This document shows positions 24,824-34,374 of a stretch of 64,000 bases of DNA, piece after piece. The notes under the pieces are model-generated. The model searched no databases, was not told where the DNA came from, and saw only the letters and a program-made list of their open reading frames with translations. Where the stretch lies: the NCBI RefSeq assembly GCF_014287815.1, contig NZ_JACOOQ010000005.1, positions 1 through 64,000 on the forward strand, written 5' to 3'. A program made the translations under genes and the position numbers. Numbering within the stretch: position 1 is the stretch's first letter; every line of letters begins with the position of its first letter. The DNA is from Clostridium lentum. GTDB taxonomy: Bacteria; Bacillota; Clostridia; Clostridiales; Clostridiaceae.

Positions 24824-26491
24824 ATGTTAAATTATAAAAAATACAAAAGATTTGAAACTATAGAATTGAAGGATAGAAAATGGCCAAATAATACAATTAA
24901 TAAAGCGCCTATATGGTGTACTGTGGATTTACGAGATGGAAATCAAGCATTAATAAATCCAATGACTGTAGATGAAAAGGTAGAGTTTTTTAAGCTCTTA
25001 GTAAAGCTTGGGTTTAAGGAAATTGAAGTAGGGTTTCCTTCTGCATCAAAAATAGAATATGACTTTTTAAGAAGGTTAATTGAAGAGGATATAATTCCAG
25101 ATGATGTGCTTGTGCAGGTTCTTACTCAGGCTAGGCCACATTTAATAGAAAAGACTTTTGAAGCTTTAAAAGGAGTAAATCAGGCTATAGTTCATATTTA
25201 TAATTCTACTTCAATACTGCAAAGAGATGTTGTTTTCAATATGAGTAAAAGTGAAGTAAAAGAAATAGCTATAGAGGGAACAAAACTTGTAAAGGAATAT
25301 GTAAAATCATTTCCAGGGAAAATATATTTAGAGTACTCTCCAGAAAGTTTTACAGGGACAGAAATGGATTATGCTCTTGAAGTATGTAATGCAGTGGTAA
25401 AAACTTGGGGAGCAGATAAGAATAATAAGGTCATAATAAACTTGCCATCAACAGTGCAGATGGATACACCAAATATATTTGCAGACCAAATTGAATATAT
25501 GTGCAGGGGTATAAAATCTAGAGAAAATGTTATTATAAGTGTACATCCACATAATGATAGAGGAACAGGGGTAGCTGATGCTGAAATGGCACTTTTAGCT
25601 GGTGCTGATAGAGTTGAAGGAACTTTATTTGGTAATGGTGAAAGGACTGGTAATGTAGATGTACTGACAGTTGCCTATAATATGTTTTCTCATGGAGTAA
25701 ATCCGGAGCTTAATATTGAAAACATCAATGAAATAATTGAAATATATGAAAGGTGTGTAAAGATTCCAGTGCATGTAAGGCATCCATATGCAGGAAACTT
25801 AGTCTTTACAGCATTTTCAGGTTCACATCAAGATGCAATAAATAAGGGAATAAAAAAATATAATGAAAGGCATAAGAACATATGGCAAGTACCGTATTTA
25901 CCTGTAGATCCAACTGATTTAGGAAGAGAATATGAGCCTTTAGTAAGAATAAATAGCCAATCAGGAAAAGGAGGAGTAGCCTTTATTATGGATCATTGTT
26001 TTGGGTATAAGCTTCCAAAATCAATGCAACAAGAGTTTGCAGAAGTAGTTCAGAAAATTTCAGAGTTAAAAGGTGAAGTACAACCGAATGAAATAATGAA
26101 TGCTTTTACAGAACAATACTTAGATATAAAAGAGCCCATGAAGCTTAATAACCTTAATATTGAAGATATAGTAGAGGTAAATGAAAAGGTAAATACAAAA
26201 GTAAAGGCAGAAATAACTTTTAAAAATGAAAAACATATTATTGAGGGAATTGGAAATGGACCTATTGATTCTCTTTTAAATGGATTATCAAAAAGCAAAT
26301 TGATTAATGTTAAAATATTAGATTATAAAGAACATTCCTTAAGCATGGGTTCAGAAGCGGAAGCAGCTTCCTATGTGTATATGGAGAGACGGGATAGCTT
26401 TATAAAAACTTTTGGTGTAGGTGTAGATAGTAATATTACTAAGGCTTCTATTAAGGCTATGATCAGTGCTATAAACAGATTATATAGATAA
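24824..26491 (+). CDS. leuA: 2-isopropylmalate synthase (long LeuA type)
   Basis: 555 residues. Condenses acetyl-CoA with 2-ketoisovalerate, the first step of leucine synthesis. HMGL-like barrel with CTVDLRDGNQALINPM (about 30-45), EIEVGFPSASK and the metal site VHPHNDRGTGVADAEMALLAGADRVEGT (catalytic HPHND at about 240-244, shown here in part only), then the C-terminal LeuA allosteric domain (about 430-550). Sequence and length fit the yeast/actinobacterial-type LeuA also found in clostridia. leuBCD are not adjacent. RBS AAGGGGG before ATG. Confidence 0.94.
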   Translation: MLNYKKYKRFETIELKDRKWPNNTINKAPIWCTVDLRDGNQALINPMTVDEKVEFFKLLVKLGFKEIEVGFPSASKIEYDFLRRLIEEDIIPDDVLVQVLTQARPHLIEKTFEALKGVNQAIVHIYNSTSILQRDVVFNMSKSEVKEIAIEGTKLVKEYVKSFPGKIYLEYSPESFTGTEMDYALEVCNAVVKTWGADKNNKVIINLPSTVQMDTPNIFADQIEYMCRGIKSRENVIISVHPHNDRGTGVADAEMALLAGADRVEGTLFGNGERTGNVDVLTVAYNMFSHGVNPELNIENINEIIEIYERCVKIPVHVRHPYAGNLVFTAFSGSHQDAINKGIKKYNERHKNIWQVPYLPVDPTDLGREYEPLVRINSQSGKGGVAFIMDHCFGYKLPKSMQQEFAEVVQKISELKGEVQPNEIMNAFTEQYLDIKEPMKLNNLNIEDIVEVNEKVNTKVKAEITFKNEKHIIEGIGNGPIDSLLNGLSKSKLINVKILDYKEHSLSMGSEAEAASYVYMERRDSFIKTFGVGVDSNITKASIKAMISAINRLYR

Positions 26492-26494
26492 ATA

Positions 26495-26523
26495 TTGAAA
26501 AAATTTATCATAAAGTATATAAT
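26495..26523 (+). promoter_or_regulatory. Promoter of glycine riboswitch transcript
   Basis: TTGAAA (26495-26500), 17-base spacer, TATAAT (26518-26523), directly after the leuA stop codon. Start point expected near 26530. Confidence 0.75.
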
Positions 26524-26544
26524 TAATCTAACAAAATAATATGT

Positions 26545-26813
26545 TCGGTTGAAGGTAGTGGGAGAGCGATTTAATAATCCACCGAAGAAGTAAATCTTTC
26601 AGGTTTGTAGGACCGCTATTGGACGAGCCCTTGGAGAGACTCAAAATTTTTGAGCACCGAAGGAGCAAGACAGAAATGTTGAAACTCTCAGGTAAAAGGA
26701 CAGGGGATTAAATAAAAATATTATATTTAATTTCTTAAATATTTTAAAAGTTTAAATATAATTATATATAATATTTTTATTAATCTCCTCCTAAAATAAT
26801 AGGAGGTTTTTTT
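26545..26813 (+). ncRNA. Tandem glycine riboswitch with terminator/RBS expression platform
   Basis: Two glycine aptamers. Aptamer 1: P1 TAGTGG (26556-26561) with CCGCTA (26613-26618), core GGAGAGC, ACCGAAGAAGTAAA, CTTTCAGGT, AGGAC. Aptamer 2: P1 CCCT/AGGG (26628-26631, 26702-26705), core GGAGAG, CACCGAAGGAGCAAG, AACTCTCAGGTAAAAGGAC. Short linker TTGGACGAG. Downstream, 26711-26726 is perfectly complementary to 26766-26781 (16 pairs), then CCTCCTA (26787-26793) pairs with TAGGAGG (26800-26806), followed by T7 and the ATG. Glycine binding is expected to raise expression of the symporter by preventing the last hairpin. Confidence 0.93.
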
Positions 26814-28190
26814 ATGAAATTTTTAGAGATAGTAAAAAATATTTTAAATTTAATGAACAATTTAGTATGGGGACCACCACTATTAATTCTCTTAGTAGGA
26901 ACAGGAATATATTTTACAGTAAAGTTAGGCTTTTTACAGATAACCAAGCTTCCACTTGCTTTTAAGTATTTATTTTCTAAGGATGAAGACCAAGTTAAAG
27001 GAGATGGTGATATATCTAGCTTTGCTGCGCTATGTACAGCTTTATCAGCAACTATAGGAACAGGAAATATTGTAGGGGTTGCAACGGCTGTGGGAACAGG
27101 AGGACCAGGAGCAATACTTTGGATGTGGATTGCAGCTTTTGTAGGAATGGCCACAAAATATGCAGAAGGATTTTTAGCTATAAAGTATAGAGAATGTGAT
27201 GAAAATGGTCAGATGTGTGGAGGCCCTATGTATTATATAGAGAAAGGAACAGGCAATAAACTTTTAGCAAAATTATTTGCTTTCTTTGGATTAGCAGTAG
27301 CTCTTTTAGGAATAGGAACATTTGGGCAGGTAAAATCTATATCAGATGCAGTTACTAAAGGTTTTAATATTTCTCCCCAGATTACAGCAACTGTAATTAC
27401 AGTATTAGTTGCTGCTGTTACATTGGGAGGAATTCAAAGAATATCTAAAGTAGCAGAAAAAATAGTACCATTTATGGCTTCACTTTATATTATAGGAGCC
27501 TTACTAATACTTATATGTTATTTTAAGGAGATACCAGAGGCTATTCTGTTGATAGTGAGCAGTGCATTCAATCCCCAGGCTGCACTGGGAGGTGCAGCTG
27601 GAATTACTATTAAAACAGTAATTCAAAGAGGTATAGGTAGAGGTATCTTTTCTAATGAAGCAGGTCTTGGAAGTGCACCTATAGCAGCTGCAGCTGCAAA
27701 AACAAAATCACCAGTTAAACAAGGACTTATTTCAATGATAGGAACATTTATTGATACTATATTAATATGTACAATGACTGGTCTTGCACTTGTATTGACA
27801 GGAGCATTTAATAGTGGACTTGAAGGTGTGGCTATGACAACAGCTGCTTTTGAAACAGCATTTCCTATAGCAGGTATTGGAAAGTTTATTGTAAATATAG
27901 GGCTTATATTTTTTGCCTTTACTACAATTATAGGTTGGAATTATTATGGTGAAAAGTGTCTTCAATATCTAGCAGGTATAAAGAGTATAAAATTATATAA
28001 GATAGTATTTATATCATTTGTTGCTGTTGGGCCATTTTTATCGTTGGACACGGTTTTTGTGATAGCAGATATAGTTAATGGATTAATGGCTTTACCTAAT
28101 TTGGTGGGACTTATTGCTCTTAGAAAAGTAGTAATTAGCGAAACTGAAGAATTTTTTTCCAAAGAAGAGTTAAAGATAGAAAAAGTTTAA
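26814..28190 (+). CDS. Alanine/glycine:sodium symporter (AGCS family)
   Basis: 458 residues, about 10-11 membrane helices. Family landmarks: GTGIYFTVKLGFLQ (about 29-42), SALSATIGTGNIVGVATAVG (about 74-93), GGPMYYIEKGTG (about 135-146) and GIGRGIFSNEAGLGSAPIAAA (core about 278-298). Imports Ala or Gly with Na+. Placement behind a glycine riboswitch strongly suggests glycine as physiological substrate. The ribosome site AGGAGG is the 3' arm of the terminator hairpin and lies only 7 bases before ATG. Confidence 0.95.
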   Translation: MKFLEIVKNILNLMNNLVWGPPLLILLVGTGIYFTVKLGFLQITKLPLAFKYLFSKDEDQVKGDGDISSFAALCTALSATIGTGNIVGVATAVGTGGPGAILWMWIAAFVGMATKYAEGFLAIKYRECDENGQMCGGPMYYIEKGTGNKLLAKLFAFFGLAVALLGIGTFGQVKSISDAVTKGFNISPQITATVITVLVAAVTLGGIQRISKVAEKIVPFMASLYIIGALLILICYFKEIPEAILLIVSSAFNPQAALGGAAGITIKTVIQRGIGRGIFSNEAGLGSAPIAAAAAKTKSPVKQGLISMIGTFIDTILICTMTGLALVLTGAFNSGLEGVAMTTAAFETAFPIAGIGKFIVNIGLIFFAFTTIIGWNYYGEKCLQYLAGIKSIKLYKIVFISFVAVGPFLSLDTVFVIADIVNGLMALPNLVGLIALRKVVISETEEFFSKEELKIEKV

Positions 28191-28202
28191 AAATATAAGT
28201 AT

Positions 28203-28251
28203 AAAAGGTATTAACAAATTATGGAGTAGATATGGTATGTTAATACCTTTT
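28203..28251 (+). terminator. Terminator of AGCS symporter
   Basis: AAAAGGTATTAACA (28203-28216) with TGTTAATACCTTTT (28238-28251), then TATTATTTTTG. Confidence 0.85.
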
Positions 28252-28336
28252 ATTATTTTTGTTTAATTTTTTTGTAATAGTAATGTAATAAATAATTCAA
28301 AGAATATATATATAATTAAAGAGGGAGGTGGAAAGA

Positions 28337-29299
28337 GTGCAAAATAAGAGTGTTTATAATGGAATTGAAGAATATAAGGTTGAAAAAAATAAAACAACTT
28401 CAGTAACGATATTTGTAATATTGTTTATAAGTGTTTTTTTACTTACGTTTTCTATAGTAATAAATATGTTTAATATAGATATTTTAAAGAAGGAAATATT
28501 TACAGCAGAACAGATGGAGGATTACATAAATATAGCTGATTCAGTGAGTTATGGAAGAGCTCAAGTTAATTGGCAGGAGGTTATGGCCATTGCCATGGTA
28601 TTGTATGATGGAAACTCTACTTTAATTCAAGATGATGATTTGACTATGATTGCAGAACGATTCTTAGAAAAGGTAGATGCACTATATAAGATTAAGAATT
28701 TTCAAAGTGTATTAGAAGATTTAGGACTTGAAGAAGAACAGATTGTTGAAGCAAATGAGTATTTAGAAAAAATAAAGTACTGCTCACTATATGAAGGATT
28801 ATATTACGATTATGATAAGATAGAGTTTATTGAATCAATAGAGCAGCAGGCATATATCAATTATAAGAAGTATGGTATATTGCCATCTATAACTATAGGA
28901 CAGGCTATTTTAGAGTCTGGATGGGGAAAATCACAGTTAGCAATGGAACATAATAATTTATTTGGCATTAAAGCTGATAGTAGATGGAATGGGGATATAG
29001 CTACTATGACTACAAATGAAAATTATTCGGATGTAATTGAGGCTAGTTTTAGGAAGTATGATAGCAAAGCAGAATCGATAGAAGATCATGGACTATTTTT
29101 ATATGAAAATGAAAGATATACCGTTAATGGTGTATTTATTGCAAAAGACTATCGAAGTCAGGCTTTAGCCCTTCAAAGGGCAGGATATAGTACTGCTAAA
29201 AATGAAGCTGGAGAGCTTATATATGCTGATAAGCTTATTAATATAATTAAGAATTACAATTTAATGTTATATGATACAAAAGTGGAAAGGGAGGATTGA
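28337..29299 (+). CDS. Membrane-anchored glucosaminidase-family peptidoglycan hydrolase
   Basis: 320 residues from the GTG at 28337 (GGGAGGTG six bases upstream); an in-frame GTG at 28328 lies inside that ribosome site. Short cytoplasmic N-terminus, one membrane helix (about 21-45), an extracellular linker/helical region (about 50-165) and a C-terminal glucosaminidase (FlgJ/LytG-like) domain: PSITIGQAILESGWGKSQLA with the catalytic Glu (about 192), NNLFGIKAD, SFRKYDSKAESIEDHG and YADKLINIIKNYNL. Expected to cut the glycan strand of peptidoglycan at the outer face of the membrane. Single gene, terminator follows. Confidence 0.9.
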   Translation: MQNKSVYNGIEEYKVEKNKTTSVTIFVILFISVFLLTFSIVINMFNIDILKKEIFTAEQMEDYINIADSVSYGRAQVNWQEVMAIAMVLYDGNSTLIQDDDLTMIAERFLEKVDALYKIKNFQSVLEDLGLEEEQIVEANEYLEKIKYCSLYEGLYYDYDKIEFIESIEQQAYINYKKYGILPSITIGQAILESGWGKSQLAMEHNNLFGIKADSRWNGDIATMTTNENYSDVIEASFRKYDSKAESIEDHGLFLYENERYTVNGVFIAKDYRSQALALQRAGYSTAKNEAGELIYADKLINIIKNYNLMLYDTKVERED

Positions 29300-29304
29300 T
29301 AATT

Positions 29305-29335
29305 GAAAAAAGGACTTTTTTTCAGTCCTTTTTTC
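29305..29335. terminator. Bidirectional terminator
   Basis: GAAAAAAGGACT (29305-29316) and AGTCCTTTTTTC (29324-29335) between the convergent glucosaminidase and acylphosphatase genes. Confidence 0.9.
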
Positions 29336-29336
29336 G

Positions 29337-29606
29337 TTATCTTATTGAAAACTTTTTTTCGGAAGGATGTAAATCTATTTTCTTCTGGCTTAAGTTATTT
29401 ACTCTTATGAAGAAATTACCTTTTTTTATGTTATGAATAAATATATTTATTTTTTCTTCAGAGCCTTGAACTTCAATTTCTACCATGCCGTTATTAAGAT
29501 TATGGGCATAACCAGTTAAATTAAGTTCAGCGGCGTTCATCTGACAGAAATATCTAAATCCAACTCCTTGTACCCTACCCTCACATATTATATAGTATCT
29601 TACCAT
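29337..29606 (-). CDS. Acylphosphatase
   Basis: 89 residues. EGRVQGVGFRYFCQMNA contains the phosphate loop with the catalytic Arg (about 17) and the GYAHNLNNGMVEIEVQG segment the catalytic Asn (about 36). Hydrolyses carboxyl phosphates such as acetyl phosphate. It starts only 13 bases after the potD stop on the same strand with no terminator between, so it appears to be the last gene of the pot operon. The C-terminus is a little divergent (KKIDLHPSEKKFSIR). Confidence 0.92.
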   Translation of the reverse strand: MVRYYIICEGRVQGVGFRYFCQMNAAELNLTGYAHNLNNGMVEIEVQGSEEKINIFIHNIKKGNFFIRVNNLSQKKIDLHPSEKKFSIR

Positions 29607-29619
29607 AGTTTAAATTGCC

Positions 29620-30678
29620 TTAATTTGAAAGTACATCAGTAAATGCTGATTCATATAGTTTTAATGTTTCTGAATTTAAGTTAGTAAATATTGTACATCT
29701 TGCTAAAGTTTCTTCAGAAGGGTAAGCAGCAGGATTATTTTTTGTTTCTTCATCTAACATCTCAAAAGCAGCTGTATTTGGTGTTGAGTATTCAATATAT
29801 TCAACATTTTTTAATGCATTATCAGGATCACATAGGAAGTTTATGAAAGCTTCTGCACCTGATTTATTTGGAGCACCTTTTGGTATTACTAAAGCATCAA
29901 ACCATTTATTAGAACCTTCTTCTGGGATAGCATATTTTAAATCAGGATTTTCATTCATGATATAAATTGCATCACCAGACCATACTGTAGCTAATGCTTT
30001 TTCTCCAGCTATCATGTTATCTTTAACTTCATCAACAACATATACTGGATTAGTTGCATCTCTTTGTGCTATTAAAGCATTTTTAGCAGCTTCAATTTCT
30101 GATGCATTAGTTGAGTTGATAGATGAACCAGTTTTAATTAAACCAATAGCCATTGTATCTCTAATTGAATTGAACATATAAACATTATCTTTATATTGTT
30201 TATCCCATAGAATATTCCAACTTGTTACAGGTTCAGTAACAACTGAAGGATCATAAATTATACCAATAGTTCCCCACATATATGGTACAGAATATTCATT
30301 ATTAGGATCGTAAGAAAGGTTCTTATAATCTTCACCAATATATTTATAGTTAGGAATATTTGAAAAATCTATATTTTCTACCATATCTTCTGCAATCATT
30401 TTTTCAATCATATAATCAGAAGGAACAACTATATCATATGTTCCAGGATTAGTTTTAACTTTTTGATACATTATTTCATTTGTATCATAAGTATCATAAT
30501 TTACTTTAATACCTGTTTCTTTTTCGAATTGGTTAATTAATGAAGGATCAATATAATCACCACAGTTAAATACGTTAATAGTTCCATTTTCTCCAGCAGA
30601 GCTTCCAGAGCATCCTACAAAAGCAGAAGATGCTAATAATACAGCTGAAACACAAGCAATAGATTTTTTTATTTTCAT
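29620..30678 (-). CDS. potD: Spermidine/putrescine ABC transporter substrate-binding lipoprotein
   Basis: 352 residues. Lipoprotein signal with lipobox-like SAFVGC (Cys about 23). Periplasmic-binding-protein fold: VFNCGDYIDPSLINQFEKET (about 36-55), YDTYDTNEIMYQKV, DIVVPSDYMIEKM, VPYMWGTIGIIYD and VWSGDAIYIMNENPDL, which are the PotD/PotF pattern with Trp and Asp residues that cage the amine. Captures spermidine or putrescine outside the membrane. Start codon abuts the potC stop. Confidence 0.95.
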   Translation of the reverse strand: MKIKKSIACVSAVLLASSAFVGCSGSSAGENGTINVFNCGDYIDPSLINQFEKETGIKVNYDTYDTNEIMYQKVKTNPGTYDIVVPSDYMIEKMIAEDMVENIDFSNIPNYKYIGEDYKNLSYDPNNEYSVPYMWGTIGIIYDPSVVTEPVTSWNILWDKQYKDNVYMFNSIRDTMAIGLIKTGSSINSTNASEIEAAKNALIAQRDATNPVYVVDEVKDNMIAGEKALATVWSGDAIYIMNENPDLKYAIPEEGSNKWFDALVIPKGAPNKSGAEAFINFLCDPDNALKNVEYIEYSTPNTAAFEMLDEETKNNPAAYPSEETLARCTIFTNLNSETLKLYESAFTDVLSN

Positions 30679-31482
30679 TTACTTTTCAACACCTTTCGTA
30701 CTAAAATCTTTTCTATTTACTATTAATAATAGTATAAGCACTATTATAAACATTAATGTAGATAATGCGTTAATTGATGGATTTATTCCTTTTCTAGCCA
30801 TTGAGTAAATCTCAATAGAAAGGTTAGTAACACCAGGACCTGTGGTGAAGAAGCTTATTACAAAGTCATCAATAGACATTGTAAAGGCCATAAGCATACC
30901 AGCAAAAATTCCTGGCTTTATTTGTGGAAGTACTATCTTTCTAAGAGTATACAAAGGAGTTGCACCTAAATCTAAAGCAGCTTCTTCTATGTTAGTTGGC
31001 ATTTGCTTTAATTTTGGTAGTATTGATAATACAACATAAGGAATATTAAAAGTAATATGAGCTATTAGCATAGTAGTAAAACCAAATTCAATATTTAAAT
31101 AAGGAGTTACAAATATAAATAAGCTCATAAGTGAAATACCAGTAACAATATCAGGATTTAACACAGGAAGATAATTGATATTAAGCAATGCTTTCTTTTT
31201 AAATCCCCTCATTTTATGTATTCCTATAGCAGCAAAAGTTCCAATGATAGTAGCAACAACTGAAGCAATTACGGCAATTATCAATGTTGTTTTAAGGGCA
31301 AGAAGAATTCTATCATTTTGCATAAGCTCCTGATACCATCTTAAAGTAAAACCCTTCCATTGCCCCATAGATTTAGAGTCGTTGAAGGAGAAAACCATTA
31401 ATGTTACTATAGGAGTATATAGAAATATAAAGATTATTAATAGATAAAACCTTTTGATAAAACTAGATATTTTATTTAACAT
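30679..31482 (-). CDS. potC: Spermidine/putrescine ABC transporter permease
   Basis: 267 residues, six membrane helices. The binding-protein-dependent permease (EAA) loop is EEAALDLGATPLYTLRKIVLP (about 165-185), followed by KPGIFAGMLMAFTMSIDDFVISFF, typical of PotC. Start codon immediately follows the potB stop, and its stop abuts potD, so translation of the four genes is coupled. Confidence 0.94.
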   Translation of the reverse strand: MLNKISSFIKRFYLLIIFIFLYTPIVTLMVFSFNDSKSMGQWKGFTLRWYQELMQNDRILLALKTTLIIAVIASVVATIIGTFAAIGIHKMRGFKKKALLNINYLPVLNPDIVTGISLMSLFIFVTPYLNIEFGFTTMLIAHITFNIPYVVLSILPKLKQMPTNIEEAALDLGATPLYTLRKIVLPQIKPGIFAGMLMAFTMSIDDFVISFFTTGPGVTNLSIEIYSMARKGINPSINALSTLMFIIVLILLLIVNRKDFSTKGVEK

Positions 31483-32322
31483 TTATTTTCCTCCTTCCAT
31501 ACTTTCAGTACCTTCAAATTTATTCATTATAGCCATAGAAATCAAAATTATAATCATCATGAAGATAGCTAGTGCTGAACCAAAATTCCAATCTCCCATG
31601 GTTGTAAATTGGGTTTCTATTAAGTTTCCTAACAGCATGTACTGTCCACCACCAAGAAGTCTTGAAATAACAAATGTAGAAACAGCAGGCATAAATACCA
31701 TTGTTATTCCTGTAATAACTCCAGGCATGCTTAATGGAAATATTACTCTAGTAAATATTTGTCTTTTATTTGCACCTAAATCTGCAGCAGCATCAATAAG
31801 ACTGTTATCCATTTTTATCAGCACTGTATATATAGGCAGTATCATAAAAGGCAAAAAGTTATAAACCATTCCTAAAAGCACAGCTGCATCAGTATAAAGT
31901 ATATTTATAGTATTTAAGCCAATGGCAGATAAAAAGTTATTTATTACACCGTTTTTTCCTAGTATAGGAAGCCATGCATATGTTCTAAGTAGAAAATTCA
32001 TCCACATTGGAACAATAAATAACATGATTAATATATTTCTTCTATTAGATTTCATTTTTGAGATTAAATATGCTACAGGGTATCCAAGTATAAGACATAG
32101 CACTGTAGATTGAAAAGCTAACACTAGACTTCTTCTAAATACAGAAACATACTGTGAATTTAATACTCTTTTAAAGTTTTCTAAAGTAAAAGAATAGCCA
32201 GAAGCTGTTTCTTGTGTGAAGCTGAAGAAAACAATTATAATAAGTGGAATTACAATAAATAATGTGCTCCATACTATATAAGGTGAAGCAGGAAGAGTAC
32301 TTGAACCATTATTCTTCTTCAT
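31483..32322 (-). CDS. potB: Spermidine/putrescine ABC transporter permease
   Basis: 279 residues with six membrane helices. MWMNFLLRTYAWLPIL is a PotB-type segment, and the EAA loop reads DAAADLGANKRQIFTRVIFP (about 177-196), then SMPGVITGITMVFMPAVSTFV. Forms the membrane channel with PotC. One base separates it from the potA stop. Confidence 0.94.
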   Translation of the reverse strand: MKKNNGSSTLPASPYIVWSTLFIVIPLIIIVFFSFTQETASGYSFTLENFKRVLNSQYVSVFRRSLVLAFQSTVLCLILGYPVAYLISKMKSNRRNILIMLFIVPMWMNFLLRTYAWLPILGKNGVINNFLSAIGLNTINILYTDAAVLLGMVYNFLPFMILPIYTVLIKMDNSLIDAAADLGANKRQIFTRVIFPLSMPGVITGITMVFMPAVSTFVISRLLGGGQYMLLGNLIETQFTTMGDWNFGSALAIFMMIIILISMAIMNKFEGTESMEGGK

Positions 32323-32323
32323 T

Positions 32324-33367
32324 TTACATCATTACCTTTCTCATGATATGAATAGACTCTGGAGAAATATTTAATCCCACCATAGCTCCGATTTCTGCAT
32401 TTTTTATATTATGTACAATCCACTTATGTTCATTTTCAATTACTTCTATCTCATAATGAACGCCTTTAAATTTAACGGAATTTACTTTACCAGTAATCAT
32501 TCCTTTTTCAGGTGAGATAATTTCTATATCTTCAGGTCTTATTACAACGTCCACTACTTCATTGGAATTAAATCCTTTATCAACACATGTGAATACATGA
32601 TTACAGAATTCAACTTTTAAATCTTCAAGCATTATTCCATCAACTATATTACTTTCACCAATAAAATCAGCAACAAAAGCATTGGCAGGTTCGTTATAAA
32701 TATCTTCTGGAGAGCCCATTTGTTGAATTATTCCCTTATTCATAACAACAATAGTATCTGACATTGTCAGTGCTTCTTCTTGATCATGAGTAACAAAGAT
32801 AAATGTTATTCCAAGTCTTTGTTGAATTCTTTTAAGCTCACTTTGCATTTCTTTTCTAAGTTTTAAATCTAAAGCACCAAGAGGTTCATCAAGTAGTAGT
32901 ACCTTAGGTTCATTAACTAAAGCTCTAGCAATAGCAACTCTTTGTTGTTGTCCACCACTTAGAGAATCTATAGATCTTTTCTCAAAACCTTCAAGAGCAA
33001 CAAGCTTTAGCATTTCACTAACTTTTTTATCTATTTCATTTTTTGATACTTTCTTAATTTTTAATCCAAAAGCTATATTTTCATATACATTCATATGAGG
33101 AAATAGGGCATATTTTTGGAATACAGTATTTAATTGTCTCTTATATGGAGGTAAAGCTGAAATGTCTTCATCGTTAAATAAAACTTTACCGATGTCGCTA
33201 TTTTCGAAGCCTGCTAATATTTTTAGAGTTGTTGTTTTACCACAGCCACTTGGACCTAATAAAGTAAGAAATTCATTTTTCCTTATATTAAGAGATAAGT
33301 TATTTAAAACAGTATTATCACCGTATGTTTTAGACACATTTTTTATCTCAATTATATTTTGACTCAA
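32324..33367 (-). CDS. potA: Spermidine/putrescine ABC transporter ATPase
   Basis: About 347 residues. The likely start is TTG at 33367, six bases after GAGGTG; a GTG nine bases upstream is part of that ribosome site. Walker [10 protein letters not shown] (about 34-42), Q-loop [14 protein letters not shown], signature SLSGGQQQR, Walker [14 protein letters not shown]-loop [14 protein letters not shown] and a C-terminal TOBE domain with [10 protein letters not shown]. First transporter gene of the potABCD operon. Confidence 0.94.
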   Translation of the reverse strand: MSQNIIEIKNVSKTYGDNTVLNNLSLNIRKNEFLTLLGPSGCGKTTTLKILAGFENSDIGKVLFNDEDISALPPYKRQLNTVFQKYALFPHMNVYENIAFGLKIKKVSKNEIDKKVSEMLKLVALEGFEKRSIDSLSGGQQQRVAIARALVNEPKVLLLDEPLGALDLKLRKEMQSELKRIQQRLGITFIFVTHDQEEALTMSDTIVVMNKGIIQQMGSPEDIYNEPANAFVADFIGESNIVDGIMLEDLKVEFCNHVFTCVDKGFNSNEVVDVVIRPEDIEIISPEKGMITGKVNSVKFKGVHYEIEVIENEHKWIVHNIKNAEIGAMVGLNISPESIHIMRKVMM

Positions 33368-33425
33368 TATAAACACCTCTTTCTGTATATTAAAAATTAT
33401 AATTTATTACTAATATTTATATTAA

Positions 33426-33965
33426 TTAAAATGATGGAGGAGTACTAATCCAAATAACTTTCGCTACAGTTTTTCCATTGTTTGAAATATAGTGGTTGGC
33501 CTTAGGTTTAAAATAGAAGCTTTGGCCTTTTTTTATCTTATGCTTAGTATCACCAAGATGTAGCGTTATATTACCAGAAAGTACAAATCCAAATTCTTCT
33601 CCTTCATGAGGATCTTCTTCTAGATATTGTCCTCCAGGTTGTAATGTAATCATAATTGGTTCCATCATGTTTTTCTGTGCATTAGGCACAAGCCACATAA
33701 GGGAATACTTTAATTCCTCATTTTCTGTTTCAAACATATCTTCATAAGTATATGTAATTTTTTCAGCTCTATCATCGCTAAAAAACTCTTTTAAATTTGT
33801 ACCAAGTATCTCTAATATATCTATTAAGGTTGCAATAGAAGGAGATGTTAAATCATTTTCAAGCTGTGAAATGAATCCTTTAGATAATTCACATCTATTG
33901 GCAAGCTCTTCCTGAGTGAGACCTTTTTCAATACGCATTCTTTTGATTTTATCACCGATTTTCAA
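33426..33965 (-). CDS. XRE-cupin transcriptional regulator (PuuR-like)
   Basis: 179 residues from the TTG at 33965 (GGGAGGTG six bases upstream); a GTG nine bases earlier overlaps that site. N-terminal XRE HTH: KIGDKIKRMRIEKGLTQEEL and NRCELSKGFISQLEN (about 1-60). C-terminal cupin (about 105-178) with HEGEEFGFVLSGNITLHLGD and GQSFYFKPKANHYISN. This arrangement is that of regulators of polyamine genes. Being the first gene before potABCD on the same strand, it probably senses a polyamine and controls the operon and itself. Direct repeats upstream may be its operator. Confidence 0.93.
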   Translation of the reverse strand: MKIGDKIKRMRIEKGLTQEELANRCELSKGFISQLENDLTSPSIATLIDILEILGTNLKEFFSDDRAEKITYTYEDMFETENEELKYSLMWLVPNAQKNMMEPIMITLQPGGQYLEEDPHEGEEFGFVLSGNITLHLGDTKHKIKKGQSFYFKPKANHYISNNGKTVAKVIWISTPPSF

Positions 33966-34004
33966 ACTATTCACCTCCCAGGATAAATTTTAATTTGTAG
34001 AACT

Positions 34005-34036
34005 ATTACTAAACTGAGGGTTTAAAATTACTAAAC
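34005..34036 (-). promoter_or_regulatory. Direct repeats upstream of PuuR-like regulator
   Basis: ATTACTAAAC occurs at 34005-34014 and 34027-34036, start-to-start distance 22 bases (about two helical turns), 40-70 bases upstream of the regulator start. Candidate autoregulatory operator. The rest of the 400-base gap to pflA is AT-rich; nothing else was recognised except a lone TAGTAAAAAA at 34061. Confidence 0.4.
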
Positions 34037-34374
34037 AAACAAAGCATATTATATATATATTAGTAAAAAAAATCAATATTTTTAAGGAAAAAAATGCTTT
34101 GAAATGCCAATCCTTTTTATTTTATAACATATATTGTTAAAAATATTAAATAAAGTATTAGAGAAAATAAAAGAACATTTAGTTTTATAAGATTAATAAA
34201 AAGATCAACAATTAGAATTTAGTAGCAGAACATTCCATGAATTAATGTAATGTGATATTATATATTTGTGGATTGTAATATCAGATTAATAATAAAGTAA
34301 TTTATTGTTAGCAGGTTATGGTTTGTTAGCAATATTTATAATTCATATTAGTATGACTTGTGGGAGGATGGCAG

